Assembly (NCBI RefSeq): GCF_017354985.1
Contig: NZ_CP071501.1
Coordinates: 2,623,501-2,687,500 of the forward strand
Origin: Shewanella cyperi
GTDB lineage: Bacteria; Pseudomonadota; Gammaproteobacteria; Enterobacterales; Shewanellaceae
Length of the DNA stretch: 64,000 bases
Reading direction: 5' to 3'
Shown: piece by piece, positions 8,607-18,279 of the stretch
How positions within the stretch are numbered: the stretch's first letter is position 1
Layout of the letters: each line of letters opens with the position of its first letter
Translations under genes and position numbers: made by a program
Notes under the pieces: generated by a model
The model's database searches: none
What the model saw: only the letters and a program-made list of their open reading frames with translations
Told to the model about the DNA's origin: nothing

Positions 8607-8972
8607 GGTGTTTCACTTCACGTCAACTGCAACCCCCCAATAGTGTTCCAACGGATGTTTTTTGTTAACTCCTTCACGTTTTATTCCCGCGGGATCCGCT
8701 AGGGATTTTTGTAAAGCTTTTATTACAAAAGCACTACATGAATGTTGTATTTACAGCCTTTTTTATCCCTACCGCTATCGGAACCGTAACAGATGGTTCC
8801 CGAAATCCCACAAACCGGAAAATTTCGCATAACCGGGTACCAGCCAATGGTTTTTGCCTCCGAGTCCATTACAATAGGCATATCCGAACCTGCCGGTGCA
8901 GGTCATACGACGCCCAATCCCGGTCGAACCGCTTGGGACGTTAACTACTGTGGTTTTCAAAAAAGGAAAGGT
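8607..8972. other. Divergent promoter region between phhA and galU
   Basis: A 366-bp gap with no gene. It holds the phhA promoter (minus) with a TyrR-box match at 8710-8727, and the galU promoter (plus). A TACAAT hexamer at 8870-8875 is a possible galU -10, but no good -35 is seen 17 bp upstream. Confidence 0.6.
8710..8727. promoter_or_regulatory. Candidate TyrR box upstream of phhA
   Basis: TGTAAA-N6-ATTACA, 11 of 12 matches to the TyrR consensus, 104-121 bp before the phhA ATG. A TTTACA half-site at 8750-8755 lies nearby, but its partner half is poor (about 2 of 6). Confidence 0.65.
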
Positions 8973-9881
8973 ATGAAGCCAAGCAAGATCCGTAAGGCTG
9001 TGATCCCGGTTGCCGGACTGGGTACCCGTATGTTGCCCGCCACCAAGGCCATTCCCAAGGAAATGCTGCCCGTCGTGGACAAGCCGTTGATCCAATATGT
9101 GGTCAGCGAGGCCATCGCCGCGGGGATCAAGGAAATCGTACTGGTCACCCACGCCAGTAAAAACTCCATCGAAAACCATTTCGACACCAGCTTCGAGCTG
9201 GAAGCGCAATTGGAGCGCCGGGTTAAGCGTCAACTGCTGGATGCGGTGCAATCCATATGCCCCAAAGACGTGACCGTCATCAGTGTGCGTCAATCCCAGG
9301 CCAAGGGCTTGGGTCATGCCATTCTCTGTGCCCGTCCCGTGGTCGGCAACGAGCCCTTCGCCGTGCTGCTGCCGGATGTCCTGATTGATGAGGGCAGTTG
9401 TGACCTGACCCATGACAACCTGGCCGCCATGGTGCAACTGTTTAACGACACAGATGTAGGCCAAATCATGGTTGAAGGCGTACCGCACGAGCTGGTACAC
9501 CAATACGGCATAGCCGACGTTAATGGCCACGATCTCAAGCCCGGCGAGTCCGAACCCCTGATTGAATTGGTGGAAAAACCCGAGCTGGAAGAGGCTCCTT
9601 CCAACCTGGCGGTGGTAGGCCGCTATGTGCTGCCTGCGGAAATTTGGCCCCTGCTGGCCAAAACCCCGGCCGGTGCAGGCGATGAAATCCAGCTGACCGA
9701 TGCCATTGCCATGTTGATGGAGAGCCAGACAGTCAACGCCTATTACATGCAGGGTCGCAGCCACGATTGCGGCAACAAGCAAGGCTATATGCGCGCCAAT
9801 GTGGAATATGCCCTGCGTCATCCCGAATTGGCAGAGGAATTTACCTCTTACCTCAAGAGTTTGGTCAAAGGATTGAAGTAA
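8973..9881 (+). CDS. galU: UTP-glucose-1-phosphate uridylyltransferase
   Basis: 302 residues from the ATG at 8973, with AAGGAAAG just upstream. The upstream in-frame extension to 8793 has no family character. It makes UDP-glucose from glucose-1-phosphate and UTP. The N-terminal nucleotide motif is [19 protein letters not shown], followed by [14 protein letters not shown]. The product feeds GalE next door and the ugd gene of the O-antigen locus in this window. Its stop overlaps the galE start by one base (TAATG), so the two are translationally coupled. Confidence 0.96.
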   Translation: MKPSKIRKAVIPVAGLGTRMLPATKAIPKEMLPVVDKPLIQYVVSEAIAAGIKEIVLVTHASKNSIENHFDTSFELEAQLERRVKRQLLDAVQSICPKDVTVISVRQSQAKGLGHAILCARPVVGNEPFAVLLPDVLIDEGSCDLTHDNLAAMVQLFNDTDVGQIMVEGVPHELVHQYGIADVNGHDLKPGESEPLIELVEKPELEEAPSNLAVVGRYVLPAEIWPLLAKTPAGAGDEIQLTDAIAMLMESQTVNAYYMQGRSHDCGNKQGYMRANVEYALRHPELAEEFTSYLKSLVKGLK

Positions 9882-10894
9882 TGACGATTTTGGTTACCGG
9901 CGGCGCCGGATATATCGGCAGCCACACGGTAGTCGAATTGCTGCAGGCGGGTGCTGAGGTGCTGGTGCTGGACAACCTGTCCAACTCCAGCATCACGGCG
10001 CTTGAGCGGGTTGGTCAGATCACCGGCAAGTCGGTCGACTTTATTGAGGGAGACATACTCAACAGGCCGCTGCTGCAAAAACTGTTCTCCGACTACAAGA
10101 TTGACGCTGTCGTACACTTCGCCGGACTCAAGGCCGTCGGAGAGTCCGTTGCCAAGCCGCTGAAATACTACGAGAACAATGTCACAGGTACCTTAGTCCT
10201 GTGCCAAGTGATGGCCGATTTCGGCGTCAAACAGCTGGTATTCTCCTCTTCGGCCACTGTCTATGGCGATCCGGCCAGTTTGCCCATTACCGAAGACTTT
10301 CCCACAGGTGCCACTAATCCCTATGGCCGCTCCAAACTGATGGTGGAAGAGATACTCGCCGATCTGCACCATGCCGACCCCAGTTGGAACATTGCCAGAC
10401 TGCGTTACTTCAACCCGGTTGGCGCCCATGAAAGCGGCCTTATTGGTGAAGACCCCAACGATATCCCCAATAACCTGATGCCCTTCATCAGCCAGGTTGC
10501 CGTTGGCAAGCGCGAGTGCCTGAGTGTGTTCGGTCAGGACTATCCCACCCAAGATGGTACCGGGGTTCGCGATTATATCCATGTGGTTGATTTGGCCAGG
10601 GGCCACCTCAAGGCCCTGGAAAAACTTGCTCAACAGCCGGGATTGGTGACCTATAACCTGGGCACAGGTGTGGGGTACAGTGTGCTCGACATGGTAAAGG
10701 CCTTTGAACATGCCTCGGGGCAACCCATCAAGTACCAGATAGCTCCCAGACGTCCCGGTGATATAGCCGCCTGCTATGCCAATCCCGACAAAGCGAAACG
10801 GGAACTGGGCTGGCAAGCCGAATACGGCATTGAGGAAATGGTTGTCAGCAGTTGGCGTTGGCAGTCAAATAACCCCAACGGTTACGGACAGTAG
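9881..10894 (+). CDS. galE: UDP-glucose 4-epimerase
   Basis: 337 residues. It interconverts UDP-glucose and UDP-galactose with bound NAD. The Rossmann glycine motif (TGGAGYIG, ~6-13), the catalytic SSSATVYG region and the YGRSK Tyr-x-x-x-Lys pair are visible. The start is the ATG overlapping the galU stop, with AAAGGA about 9 nt upstream. An upstream in-frame ATG lies inside galU and is unlikely. It supplies UDP-sugars for the LPS and other surface glycans. Confidence 0.96.
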   Translation: MTILVTGGAGYIGSHTVVELLQAGAEVLVLDNLSNSSITALERVGQITGKSVDFIEGDILNRPLLQKLFSDYKIDAVVHFAGLKAVGESVAKPLKYYENNVTGTLVLCQVMADFGVKQLVFSSSATVYGDPASLPITEDFPTGATNPYGRSKLMVEEILADLHHADPSWNIARLRYFNPVGAHESGLIGEDPNDIPNNLMPFISQVAVGKRECLSVFGQDYPTQDGTGVRDYIHVVDLARGHLKALEKLAQQPGLVTYNLGTGVGYSVLDMVKAFEHASGQPIKYQIAPRRPGDIAACYANPDKAKRELGWQAEYGIEEMVVSSWRWQSNNPNGYGQ

Positions 10895-10902
10895 GATAAT
10901 TC

Positions 10903-11394
10903 ATGGGCGATAGCATTAATCTTGGCCGCAGACGTCTGTTCGGGCGCAAAGCCGATAACGCCATTCGCCCACCTTTTGTGCGCGAGGATACAGAATTCAC
11001 CGACATTTGTACCCGCTGCGACAAATGTATCAAGGTCTGCGAAACCGGTATCCTGTTCCGGGGTGATGGCGGCTTTCCCGAGGTCAATTTTACCCAGGGT
11101 GAATGCACCTTCTGTCAGGCCTGTGTTGATGTCTGCCCCGAACCTCTGTTTGATAAACTCAAAAGTCCCCCCTGGACACTGAAGGCACAGATCTCGGATG
11201 CCTGCCTCACACAGCAGGGGATCTGGTGCCAGAGTTGCCGGGATATCTGTGAACCCGGCGCAATCAAGTTCACCCCGGCGGTGGGAAAACCTCCCTCACC
11301 CCATGTGGATTTGGACGCCTGTACCGGTTGCGGCGCCTGCGTCGCCCCCTGCCCCAGCCATGCCATCAGTCTGCCACCGGGAAATGCTACTTAA
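10903..11394 (+). CDS. napF: NapF-like ferredoxin-type iron-sulfur protein
   Basis: 163 residues, cytoplasmic. Four cysteine clusters are visible: CTRCDKCIKVC, CTFCQACVDVC, the CQSCRDIC group with an upstream Cys, and CTGCGACVAPC. These are expected to bind [4Fe-4S] centres. The N-terminal NLGRRRLFGR motif is NapF-like. Elsewhere NapF assists maturation of the periplasmic nitrate reductase NapA. Here no other nap gene is nearby. It sits 8 bp after galE with TAGGA before the ATG, so it is probably co-transcribed with galUE. Confidence 0.88.
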   Translation: MGDSINLGRRRLFGRKADNAIRPPFVREDTEFTDICTRCDKCIKVCETGILFRGDGGFPEVNFTQGECTFCQACVDVCPEPLFDKLKSPPWTLKAQISDACLTQQGIWCQSCRDICEPGAIKFTPAVGKPPSPHVDLDACTGCGACVAPCPSHAISLPPGNAT

Positions 11395-11559
11395 GCCCCG
11401 ATGGCTCATCTAAAGCCTTGGCGGTTAAAGGACTTCAATCCAAGTTTCCACCGGTGGGACAGCCAAAATTCTGACTCCCAAGCGCCAAAACTTAGTGGTT
11501 TTGCCGGCCCGAAAAGCACGGTAATATCGCTGAAAATTGTGTAGCTGGACAAAAGTATT

Positions 11560-11952
11560 ATGTTTGCAAAAAACAAATCGGGCGCAGAACTGACCTACCT
11601 GGCCAAGGGATGTTCATTCAAGGGCAACAGCCAATTCAGCAGTAACTTGCTGGTAGGGGGCGCGGTCTCAGGCAAGTTGCAATCGGAAGCCAAAATTACC
11701 ATCGAAGCCGGTGGTCTGGTGGATGGCGAAGTCCATTGTCAGGAAATGAAAGTCTCGGGGCACTTCTCCGGTAAACTGCAGTGTGAAAAGCTGGTGATTG
11801 CCGCCGGTGGCCTGGTGGAAGGTGAAGTCAGATGCAACGCCATGGAAATCTACGAAGGTGGCCAGTTTGTAGGCATTCGCCAAAGAGATGCCATCCAGGG
11901 CGAGCTGCTGCATCCCGGCCCAACACCCGAGCCGTTGTTGGAACAAGCCTGA
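11560..11952 (+). CDS. Bactofilin (polymer-forming cytoskeletal protein)
   Basis: 130 residues. The core is a right-handed beta-helix of short repeating units (SGKLQSEAKITIEAGGLVDG and similar, with EGEVRCNAMEIYEGG). Such proteins self-assemble into non-nucleotide filaments that often act as membrane-associated scaffolds. There is no transmembrane segment. It stands alone, 165 bp after napF. Confidence 0.92.
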   Translation: MFAKNKSGAELTYLAKGCSFKGNSQFSSNLLVGGAVSGKLQSEAKITIEAGGLVDGEVHCQEMKVSGHFSGKLQCEKLVIAAGGLVEGEVRCNAMEIYEGGQFVGIRQRDAIQGELLHPGPTPEPLLEQA

Positions 11953-12072
11953 TATTCCCCTCGAAGATTCAGTCAAAAGTAAGCAGTCTGTTAAATTTTG
12001 ACATCGATCATAGTAAGGTTATTTGCCTGTGCTACCCTGTTATTCATCTCTTTCTTAAGCAGGCATTAAGCT

Positions 12073-13020
12073 ATGCAACAGCAGCTTATCCGGCAAATTG
12101 GCGAACTGGATGTGTTTGCTTTGCAGGTTTTTCGCGCCATTTTCGAATCCGGACACGCCAATATTGCGGCCAGACAGCTGGATGTTTCGCCACCAAAAAT
12201 AAGCCGCAGTCTCAATAGCTTAAGACAAGCATTCACCGATGAGCTGTTCTACAGACGCGCCCAGGGACTCAGAGCCACTCCACTGGCAGAGCAGCTCTAC
12301 CCCATTGTCTGTCAGCTGACCGATTCTTTGTTTGCCCTGGGACATTGTGCCTTTACCGCAACTCAGGAGCAGCACAGCCCTTGCCTGCAATTGGCCGTGT
12401 GTGAAGGCTTTGTGGCCCCACTGGCCCTGGCCATTACCACAGGGCCACACCAGAGCCGTTTTCAACTGCACAGCTGGCAAAACCAGTCTGCCGATTTGAT
12501 TCATCGCGGCGAACTGGATATGGGCATTTGCCTGTCGCCCAATGAACATCCGGAATTGAGTTACGAGGCGCTCGGTACCCCCCAGAAATTGTGTCTTGTG
12601 GGTCGTGATGACCACCCTATTTGGCAAGCCAGTATGCCGACCTTGGAACAGCTGTGTGAGTTTCCCGTGCTGAGCCCGGCCCACCCCAATGCAAATGGGC
12701 CACAGGCGTCACTGGCACTCTTTTGCCAGCGCGAGGGCATAGCAGCCCCCAGCCAGATCATCAGCCAGGATAAGGAAGAATGGTATGCCAACCTGTTGAC
12801 TCAGGATAGTCTGGCGCTGGTAACCGCAGCCGAGCAGGAATTACTGACCTGTCTACCGCGGCTGAAAGTGAAGGCCATGGATGAAGGACAAAGCGGCCGC
12901 CTGAACTCTCAGGTTCAGCCCGCCGTGTTTTATCTGGTTGAAAAGCCCATGCGCTACCGCAGATACAGCGAACAACAGCGTGTGGAAGTCATTGAATTGT
13001 TGCGCGGATTGCTTTCATAA
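12073..13020 (+). CDS. LysR-family transcriptional regulator
   Basis: 315 residues. An N-terminal winged HTH has the family pattern (LDVFALQVFRAIFESGH, then ARQLDVSPPKISRSLNSLR and LFYRRAQGLRATPLAEQL), followed by an effector domain. It is transcribed in the same direction as the decaheme cytochrome gene 180 bp downstream and could regulate it, by adjacency only. The inducer is unknown. Confidence 0.93.
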   Translation: MQQQLIRQIGELDVFALQVFRAIFESGHANIAARQLDVSPPKISRSLNSLRQAFTDELFYRRAQGLRATPLAEQLYPIVCQLTDSLFALGHCAFTATQEQHSPCLQLAVCEGFVAPLALAITTGPHQSRFQLHSWQNQSADLIHRGELDMGICLSPNEHPELSYEALGTPQKLCLVGRDDHPIWQASMPTLEQLCEFPVLSPAHPNANGPQASLALFCQREGIAAPSQIISQDKEEWYANLLTQDSLALVTAAEQELLTCLPRLKVKAMDEGQSGRLNSQVQPAVFYLVEKPMRYRRYSEQQRVEVIELLRGLLS

Positions 13021-13198
13021 ACAGCATTTATTTCACACATCGCAATTGCGCATTTTAAAAAAGGGAATTTACATACTTGAGGTTTAAGTCTTTGTTCACA
13101 AATACAAAACAAAGAAGTAATTACCTCTTTATGTATAGGAGCAGCACCTTATAGTTAAGGTACTGCATACGCAGTCTGAAAGGCTACAAAGGGACGCG

Positions 13199-15511
13199 AT
13201 GATGAAAAACTACAATAAATCTCTGATGGCCATGGCACTTTTCAGTGCCCTGACCCTCTCCGCCTGCGGGGACGGGAAAGATGGCCAAGATGGAGCACCC
13301 GGTACCCCAGGTACTCCAGGAACCCCAGGCACACCCGGCGCACCTGCCGGATCTACAGTTTCTTACGTGGATTCGGCTGCCGATGTGACCTTTGAAATTC
13401 AACCCGCCGACATCAATGTTGCCGGCAGTGGCACCTTTGCCATCAAGTTCAAAGCAATGGGTAAAACCCCGCAGGGCAAGACAGTGCCCTTTACCGGACT
13501 TGACATGGTGTCCCTGTACTCGGTGACAGTTAAAGAAAACACCTCTGGTGACGGTGCGCCATTGCAATGGGTTAACAATGCCATGACCCAGGGCCTTGGC
13601 TCTTCCATGTACTGTACCCTGACAGGTACCTACACTTCCCGTGGCCGTACCGGAAATGCCTGTACCATGGTGGAAGACGCCAGCGAACCAGGCACCTATA
13701 CCGGCACCTGGACCCATGATGGTGCCGCGCCCATCATGAATCCCAATGATGACTTAAATGCCACCCACCGCTTCTTTATGCGCGCTTACAACATTAAAGA
13801 CAGCGAAGGCAACAGCGTCTCCGGCAAGGTACTGTCGGATCGACTGGACTTTGTCCCTGCAACCGGTGAACTGGTGGCCGATACCGGCAAAGACACAGTG
13901 ACAGTGGAAGCTTGTATGAATTGTCACGGTAATCAGGATGGTCATATTGCCAAGATCCGTGCTCACGGCAACTATGAAAATCCGGAAAACTGTATCACCT
14001 GCCACAACCCCGACAATCAGCCCTCTGAAGAACAACTGGCCGAAGGCTGGGTGTTTGATTTTGGTGCCATGATCCACCGTATCCACGCCGGCCATCACAT
14101 CAGTGATTACCTGTCAGGCGAAGCCAAGGAGTACTTTGGTGAAATCGGCTTCCCAGGTGAACTGAGTGAATGTACCAGCTGCCACAATAATGGCGACAGC
14201 TGGGAGCAAAATCTGTATCGCCAAGCCTGTAAAGGTTGCCATATCAATGTCAACTACGACACAGGTGAAGGCCACTCAGAGTTCAGCCTGGTGCAGACAA
14301 ATGACACCCAGTGTAAGAACTGTCATGGTGCTGGAGGCTTGAGCCCTGCCGTTGTCCACAATGTGGGTAAACGCGCCGAGTACGCCAATCTCTTCAAAAT
14401 TGAAGCTCAAACAGCCACAGTCACAGACCCAACTCCTGGCGATGGTAAGAAGACTCTGACAGTCACTGCCAAAATCACCATGAACGGTGCGCCAGTGGCC
14501 GATGGCACTGTGCTGAGCGATTACATGACCAGCACTACTCGCGGTATGCTGATCGGTAATATTGATGCCAATGGCAGTGTAACCGCGCTGAACGGCACAT
14601 CTGCTGCTATCAGCATCACCAGCGGCGCAACCCTTGCGGGCGGCATCTTAACCAACAGCAAGGAATTTGACGAAACCAAACTGACAGGTACTGTTTATGT
14701 GACTGCCGAAGTACAGGTGTGCGCAGACAAAGGTGCAGTGGTGAAATGTCGTGATGGCGCCGGAACAGCGCTGGAAGGATTGGAGTTTGGTGTGGACCAC
14801 GGCCTGGCCAACTCTGCCCCGCTCACTTACTTCAATCTGGACGACCCATCAGGTGCCACTGTGGTTGCCCGTATGGATGACCCAAGCAGGATCACCATAG
14901 ATGAAGCCAAGTGTAACGGTTGCCACCAGAACCTGACCCATATCAAGGGTACCCATGGTGTAACCGAGTTCACCCAGTGTATGAACTGTCACAACGAAAA
15001 CACCGGAATGTCTTTCCACTCCACAGTGCAATACGACACCGGAACTGTAGACGTTGACGGCAACAGGATATTCGCCACTGTACCGGGTTTGACCTTTGGA
15101 CAGAGAGATCTGGTGACTGTTGCCCACCGTTTCCACAGTGGTAACTGGGATGCAGGACGCAGTATTCCAGCAATCTACCGTGACAAGGACATGAAACTGA
15201 ATGGTTTCCCTGGGGTTGAGAACGACTGTAGCGCCTGTCACCAGGACAATGCCAAGTTCTTCGCCGCCGATGGTGGCCTGACATCCGGCAAGCGTGCCGT
15301 ACTTGTGGGCAGTAACTATGTCACACCTGTGGCCGAAGCCTGCCGCGCCTGTCACGAGCACTCTGATGACGCAGCCTTGGCCCACTTCAAGAGCATGGGC
15401 GCCATAGTTGCCAGTGATGCAGCAACCAGTAAGGACCTGCCGGTTGAAAGCTGCGCAACCTGTCACGCCGAAGGCAAGGAATTCGGTGTCGATAAGATGC
15501 ACGCCAACTAA
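13199..15511 (+). CDS. Decaheme c-type cytochrome, MtrC/OmcA family lipoprotein with collagen-like tether
   Basis: 770 residues, predicted outer-membrane lipoprotein: basic N-terminus, hydrophobic core, lipobox with LSACG (Cys ~22). A Gly-X-Y stretch of about eight triplets (GAPGTPGTPG and similar) follows directly. I count ten CxxCH motifs: five between about residues 239 and 378 and five in the last third. This is the decaheme number and two-cluster arrangement of the MtrC/OmcA family, with beta-barrel-like domains I and III between. Such proteins pass electrons from the periplasm to outside acceptors such as Fe(III) or Mn(IV) oxides. No mtrA/mtrB-like partners are in the window. ATG at 13199 and 13202 are both possible. 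Confidence 0.95.
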   Translation: MMKNYNKSLMAMALFSALTLSACGDGKDGQDGAPGTPGTPGTPGTPGAPAGSTVSYVDSAADVTFEIQPADINVAGSGTFAIKFKAMGKTPQGKTVPFTGLDMVSLYSVTVKENTSGDGAPLQWVNNAMTQGLGSSMYCTLTGTYTSRGRTGNACTMVEDASEPGTYTGTWTHDGAAPIMNPNDDLNATHRFFMRAYNIKDSEGNSVSGKVLSDRLDFVPATGELVADTGKDTVTVEACMNCHGNQDGHIAKIRAHGNYENPENCITCHNPDNQPSEEQLAEGWVFDFGAMIHRIHAGHHISDYLSGEAKEYFGEIGFPGELSECTSCHNNGDSWEQNLYRQACKGCHINVNYDTGEGHSEFSLVQTNDTQCKNCHGAGGLSPAVVHNVGKRAEYANLFKIEAQTATVTDPTPGDGKKTLTVTAKITMNGAPVADGTVLSDYMTSTTRGMLIGNIDANGSVTALNGTSAAISITSGATLAGGILTNSKEFDETKLTGTVYVTAEVQVCADKGAVVKCRDGAGTALEGLEFGVDHGLANSAPLTYFNLDDPSGATVVARMDDPSRITIDEAKCNGCHQNLTHIKGTHGVTEFTQCMNCHNENTGMSFHSTVQYDTGTVDVDGNRIFATVPGLTFGQRDLVTVAHRFHSGNWDAGRSIPAIYRDKDMKLNGFPGVENDCSACHQDNAKFFAADGGLTSGKRAVLVGSNYVTPVAEACRACHEHSDDAALAHFKSMGAIVASDAATSKDLPVESCATCHAEGKEFGVDKMHAN

Positions 15512-15532
15512 TAGCTCAAGCTAGACGTAAAA

Positions 15533-15555
15533 AAGGGGACCTGCGGGTCCCCTTT
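15533..15555 (+). terminator. Intrinsic terminator after the decaheme cytochrome
   Basis: AAGGGGACC / GGTCCCCTT stem with a 4-nt TGCG loop and a short T tail, 22 bp after the cytochrome stop. Confidence 0.8.
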
Positions 15556-15802
15556 CTTATGCTTCAACTCTGTGGGCTTATTGCGACGGACCAGTTGCTA
15601 TAACGGCAAGTAAAACTCTCTTGATAACCGGAAGTGAGCCAGTCTATATACTCGGAAAAACCTGCCGCTTTAACCCGGCACCAAAAACAGAATTGCCTCA
15701 TCATCATAGGCGGATATGACTCCACCATAAGGTTTACCCGGGCCATGAAAAGAAGGTTTGAGGTCGAAGGGTTACTCCGGCAGAAAGGTAATCAACGACG
15801 GG

Positions 15803-16486
15803 TTATTCAGGCGGGTTGTCCGCCAACTGCGCCTGCCGGGTCTGACGCAGCAACCGCGCCACCTCCATTGGTTCCCTATCCAGGGCATCGGCAGGAATAT
15901 ACAGATGGTAGCCCAAATGCTTGGCCAACAGCTCACTGCGATGGCCAAACATCGCCAGTACCCCGCGGTAGCGCTCACCGTTAACAATAAGCGGGGTAAA
16001 CTCGGTCCCAAGATAAGCCTCCAGAGTTTGCAGGCTCTCTTCATTGGCGACAGCCGTCATCATCAGCGGCCTTTGCTCCGACAACAGGCCCGTAGCCAGT
16101 CTGGGGGAAATGGAGTCCAGCACAGGATTGATGGCGTAGAGCCTGAGGCCAATGAAGGGTAAGTCCAATTGCTCCAAGCCATGGGACACCCGCGGAATAT
16201 CGATGCGCTGGATATTGTCCCAGCGTACATACAACTGACCACGACGGTGTTTAAAGGTAAATCCCTGCTCATCACCGATAAGGCTTTCGTCGGGCTCGGC
16301 CAATTTAGCCCAGCCAAGCACCATGGCGAGCACCCCAAGAGAAAAACAGGTTAGTCCCAGCGCAAACAAGGACTGAGAATTGAGAAAAATCCCCAGCCCC
16401 AACAGTGCCAGCACCAGCCCTCCCAGACTCAGGGTCAGGCCATTGTGCTTGGCGCGGGGTTTAACGGTGAACAGGGGAGATGTCAT
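15803..16486 (-). CDS. DUF2982-like membrane protein
   Basis: 227 residues from the ATG at 16486, which overlaps the upstream ElyC-like stop by 4 nt (ATGA). The in-frame extension upstream is shadow translation of that gene. Two adjacent hydrophobic segments (~18-36 and ~40-60) form an N-terminal membrane anchor, followed by a soluble domain of ~160 residues. I recall this as DUF2982, a family of unknown role in Shewanella and relatives. Coupling to the ElyC-like gene suggests a shared envelope role, but that is inference. Confidence 0.75.
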   Translation of the reverse strand: MTSPLFTVKPRAKHNGLTLSLGGLVLALLGLGIFLNSQSLFALGLTCFSLGVLAMVLGWAKLAEPDESLIGDEQGFTFKHRRGQLYVRWDNIQRIDIPRVSHGLEQLDLPFIGLRLYAINPVLDSISPRLATGLLSEQRPLMMTAVANEESLQTLEAYLGTEFTPLIVNGERYRGVLAMFGHRSELLAKHLGYHLYIPADALDREPMEVARLLRQTRQAQLADNPPE

Positions 16487-17214
16487 GCATGCCTCAGCCA
16501 AAACCAGAAAAGGCCCACATATTCGTGGATTGCCCGCTGGGATGCAAGCAGGAAGCTGCCATCGGGACGCCACCAGTAGCCGCTGCGACCATAAAAATCC
16601 GTGGGCGCCGGAGCCGCCTTGATACCGCGCAGTTTGAAAATCGCCATGGCCCTGGGCATGTGGGTGGCGGAGGTTACCAGGCGCACCGGCACATCCCCAA
16701 GAATTTGGCTCAGGTACTCGGCCTCTTCCAAGGTGTCCCGAGCCTCGGGCAAACGCAGTATTCGGTCGGGTGCCACACCGAGTTCGACGGCCGCCTCCGC
16801 CATCACGTCCGCGTGTGCCCGACCACGGCCACCATTCCAGCCACTGACAATCAACACACAATCCTTGCCAAGGCGCAGCTGGGCCAATCCTTCGGTCAGG
16901 CGCGCCAAAGCAGTAGGCGACAACTGCTGCACCACACTGCCGGCTATGCCGTCATCGTGTCCCGAGCCCAGCACCATCACCTGGCAGCTTCCTTCAATGG
17001 GGCTGCGATTGACCTCATACTGCGCCTCTAAAGGAGCGGTTAACAACTTGCTGCCCCAGGGCATGGACAACACCAGCAGCAAAACGGCGGCACAGGCCAG
17101 CAGGAACCTGGCCTTGGCGCGGGAGCGAATGAGGATAAATGCCAGCAGTATCAGCAGTAGCACCAGTGGCAAGGGCATAACAAACAGCGAGAGGATTTTT
17201 TTCAACCAAAACAT
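16483..17214 (-). CDS. ElyC/SanA/YdcF-family envelope protein (DUF218)
   Basis: 243 residues. Two N-terminal transmembrane helices (~5-27, ~34-52) are followed by a DUF218 domain. The domain has a VLGSG motif, an ARLTEG motif, a VSGWNGG loop and a TSATHMPRAMAIF segment, the pattern of ElyC (YcbC). In E. coli, ElyC affects the undecaprenyl-phosphate lipid carrier used for peptidoglycan and surface polymers. The exact substrate is not known here. It is translationally coupled to the DUF2982 gene. Confidence 0.82.
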   Translation of the reverse strand: MFWLKKILSLFVMPLPLVLLLILLAFILIRSRAKARFLLACAAVLLLVLSMPWGSKLLTAPLEAQYEVNRSPIEGSCQVMVLGSGHDDGIAGSVVQQLSPTALARLTEGLAQLRLGKDCVLIVSGWNGGRGRAHADVMAEAAVELGVAPDRILRLPEARDTLEEAEYLSQILGDVPVRLVTSATHMPRAMAIFKLRGIKAAPAPTDFYGRSGYWWRPDGSFLLASQRAIHEYVGLFWFWLRHA

Positions 17215-17299
17215 GGACCAAGCTCCTTATCGGTCAAGGTTAGCCGCTGGCCCTTTCTTGAATACGGACCGGTGGATAAGGATAACTGCTGCAGAGACA

Positions 17300-17325
17300 A
17301 AAACGCCAGCCCCGGGGCTGGCGTT
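17300..17325 (-). terminator. Intrinsic terminator after mak
   Basis: A perfect 13-bp inverted repeat (AAACGCCAGCCCC / GGGGCTGGCGTTT), followed on the minus strand by a T-rich tail. It lies 18 bp after the mak stop. Confidence 0.85.
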
Positions 17326-17342
17326 TGGTCATCGCAGTGGCG

Positions 17343-18236
17343 TTACTTACTCCACAGCCAAGCGGCGCCGCGAACTCCGGAGGAGCAGCCGAAACGGTTT
17401 GGCACCACTGGAGTATCACATTCACCGCCGAGCACGTATTTTCGCAGCAGTGCCGGCAATTTGGGATAGATGGCCTCAACATTGGACATGCCGCCACCGA
17501 GCACTATGGCGTCGGGGTCGAGCACATTGATCACATGGGCCAGGGAGCGCGCCAGACGGTCCATATAGCGTTCAAAGGCTGCAATGGCCAGCTCATCACC
17601 CTGCTCAACCAAGGCCATGATTTCATTGCCCGTCTTGGCATTGCCACCATGGGCATTGAAGTCCCTGACAAAGCCGGTACCGGAAACAAAGGTCTCAATA
17701 CAGTCGGCATTGCCACAGAAACATTGGGTGGTATTGAACTCATCGGCACGCATCCAGGGCAAGGGGTTATGACCCCATTCGCCGCCAATGCCATTGCCAC
17801 CGGCGTGCACCCGACCATTGATGGCAACACCGGCGCCGCAACCTGTGCCTATGATGACGCCGAATACCACACCCTTGCCGGCAGCGGCGCCGTCAACGGC
17901 TTCGGATACGGCAAAACAATTGGCATCGTTGGCCACCCGTATTTCGCGGTTAAGGCGTTGCCCCAGGTCCTGGTCCAGCGGATGGCCGTTGATCCAGGTA
18001 GAGTTGGCATTCTTTACCAGGCCGGTAAAGGGTGAGACCACGCCCGGGATGCCAATACCCACGGTGCCGCTCATGCCCAGCTCGGCCTCGGCCTCCTGCA
18101 CCAGGGCGGTCAGAGTTTGAAGGGTCCCCTCATATTCACGGGGCGTTGGCACCCGCTTGCGGTACAACTCTTCACCTTCTTCGCCAAGGGCAACCAATTC
18201 TATTTTGGTGCCACCGAGATCAATACCCATACGCAT
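17343..18236 (-). CDS. mak: Fructokinase (ROK family, Mak type)
   Basis: 297 residues. The ROK pattern is clear: N-terminal GIDLGGTK phosphate loop, IGIPGVVSP, then [16 protein letters not shown] with the catalytic Asp region VANDANCFA. The zinc-binding cluster [11 protein letters not shown] is intact. It closely matches the E. coli Mak pattern ([22 protein letters not shown] and the closing [11 protein letters not shown]), so fructose 6-phosphorylation is the likely reaction. Other ROK hexokinase roles are possible. Confidence 0.9.
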   Translation of the reverse strand: MRMGIDLGGTKIELVALGEEGEELYRKRVPTPREYEGTLQTLTALVQEAEAELGMSGTVGIGIPGVVSPFTGLVKNANSTWINGHPLDQDLGQRLNREIRVANDANCFAVSEAVDGAAAGKGVVFGVIIGTGCGAGVAINGRVHAGGNGIGGEWGHNPLPWMRADEFNTTQCFCGNADCIETFVSGTGFVRDFNAHGGNAKTGNEIMALVEQGDELAIAAFERYMDRLARSLAHVINVLDPDAIVLGGGMSNVEAIYPKLPALLRKYVLGGECDTPVVPNRFGCSSGVRGAAWLWSK

Positions 18237-18279
18237 AATGAAACTTGCCTCTTTCTGTCAGCACTTTCACATAGTGCTG

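Noticed and set aside
8738..8755. Second TyrR box beside phhA
   Set aside because: Only the TTTACA half is good. The other half matches about 2 of 6 bases.
8775..9821. 348-residue minus-strand frame opposite galU
   Set aside because: galU is unmistakable. The antisense frame is a shadow.
15564..15746. 60-residue minus-strand frame after the decaheme cytochrome terminator
   Set aside because: Composition looks protein-like, but no ribosome site precedes the ATG and no family is known to me. Not enough to call a gene. The rest of 15556-15802 shows nothing else.
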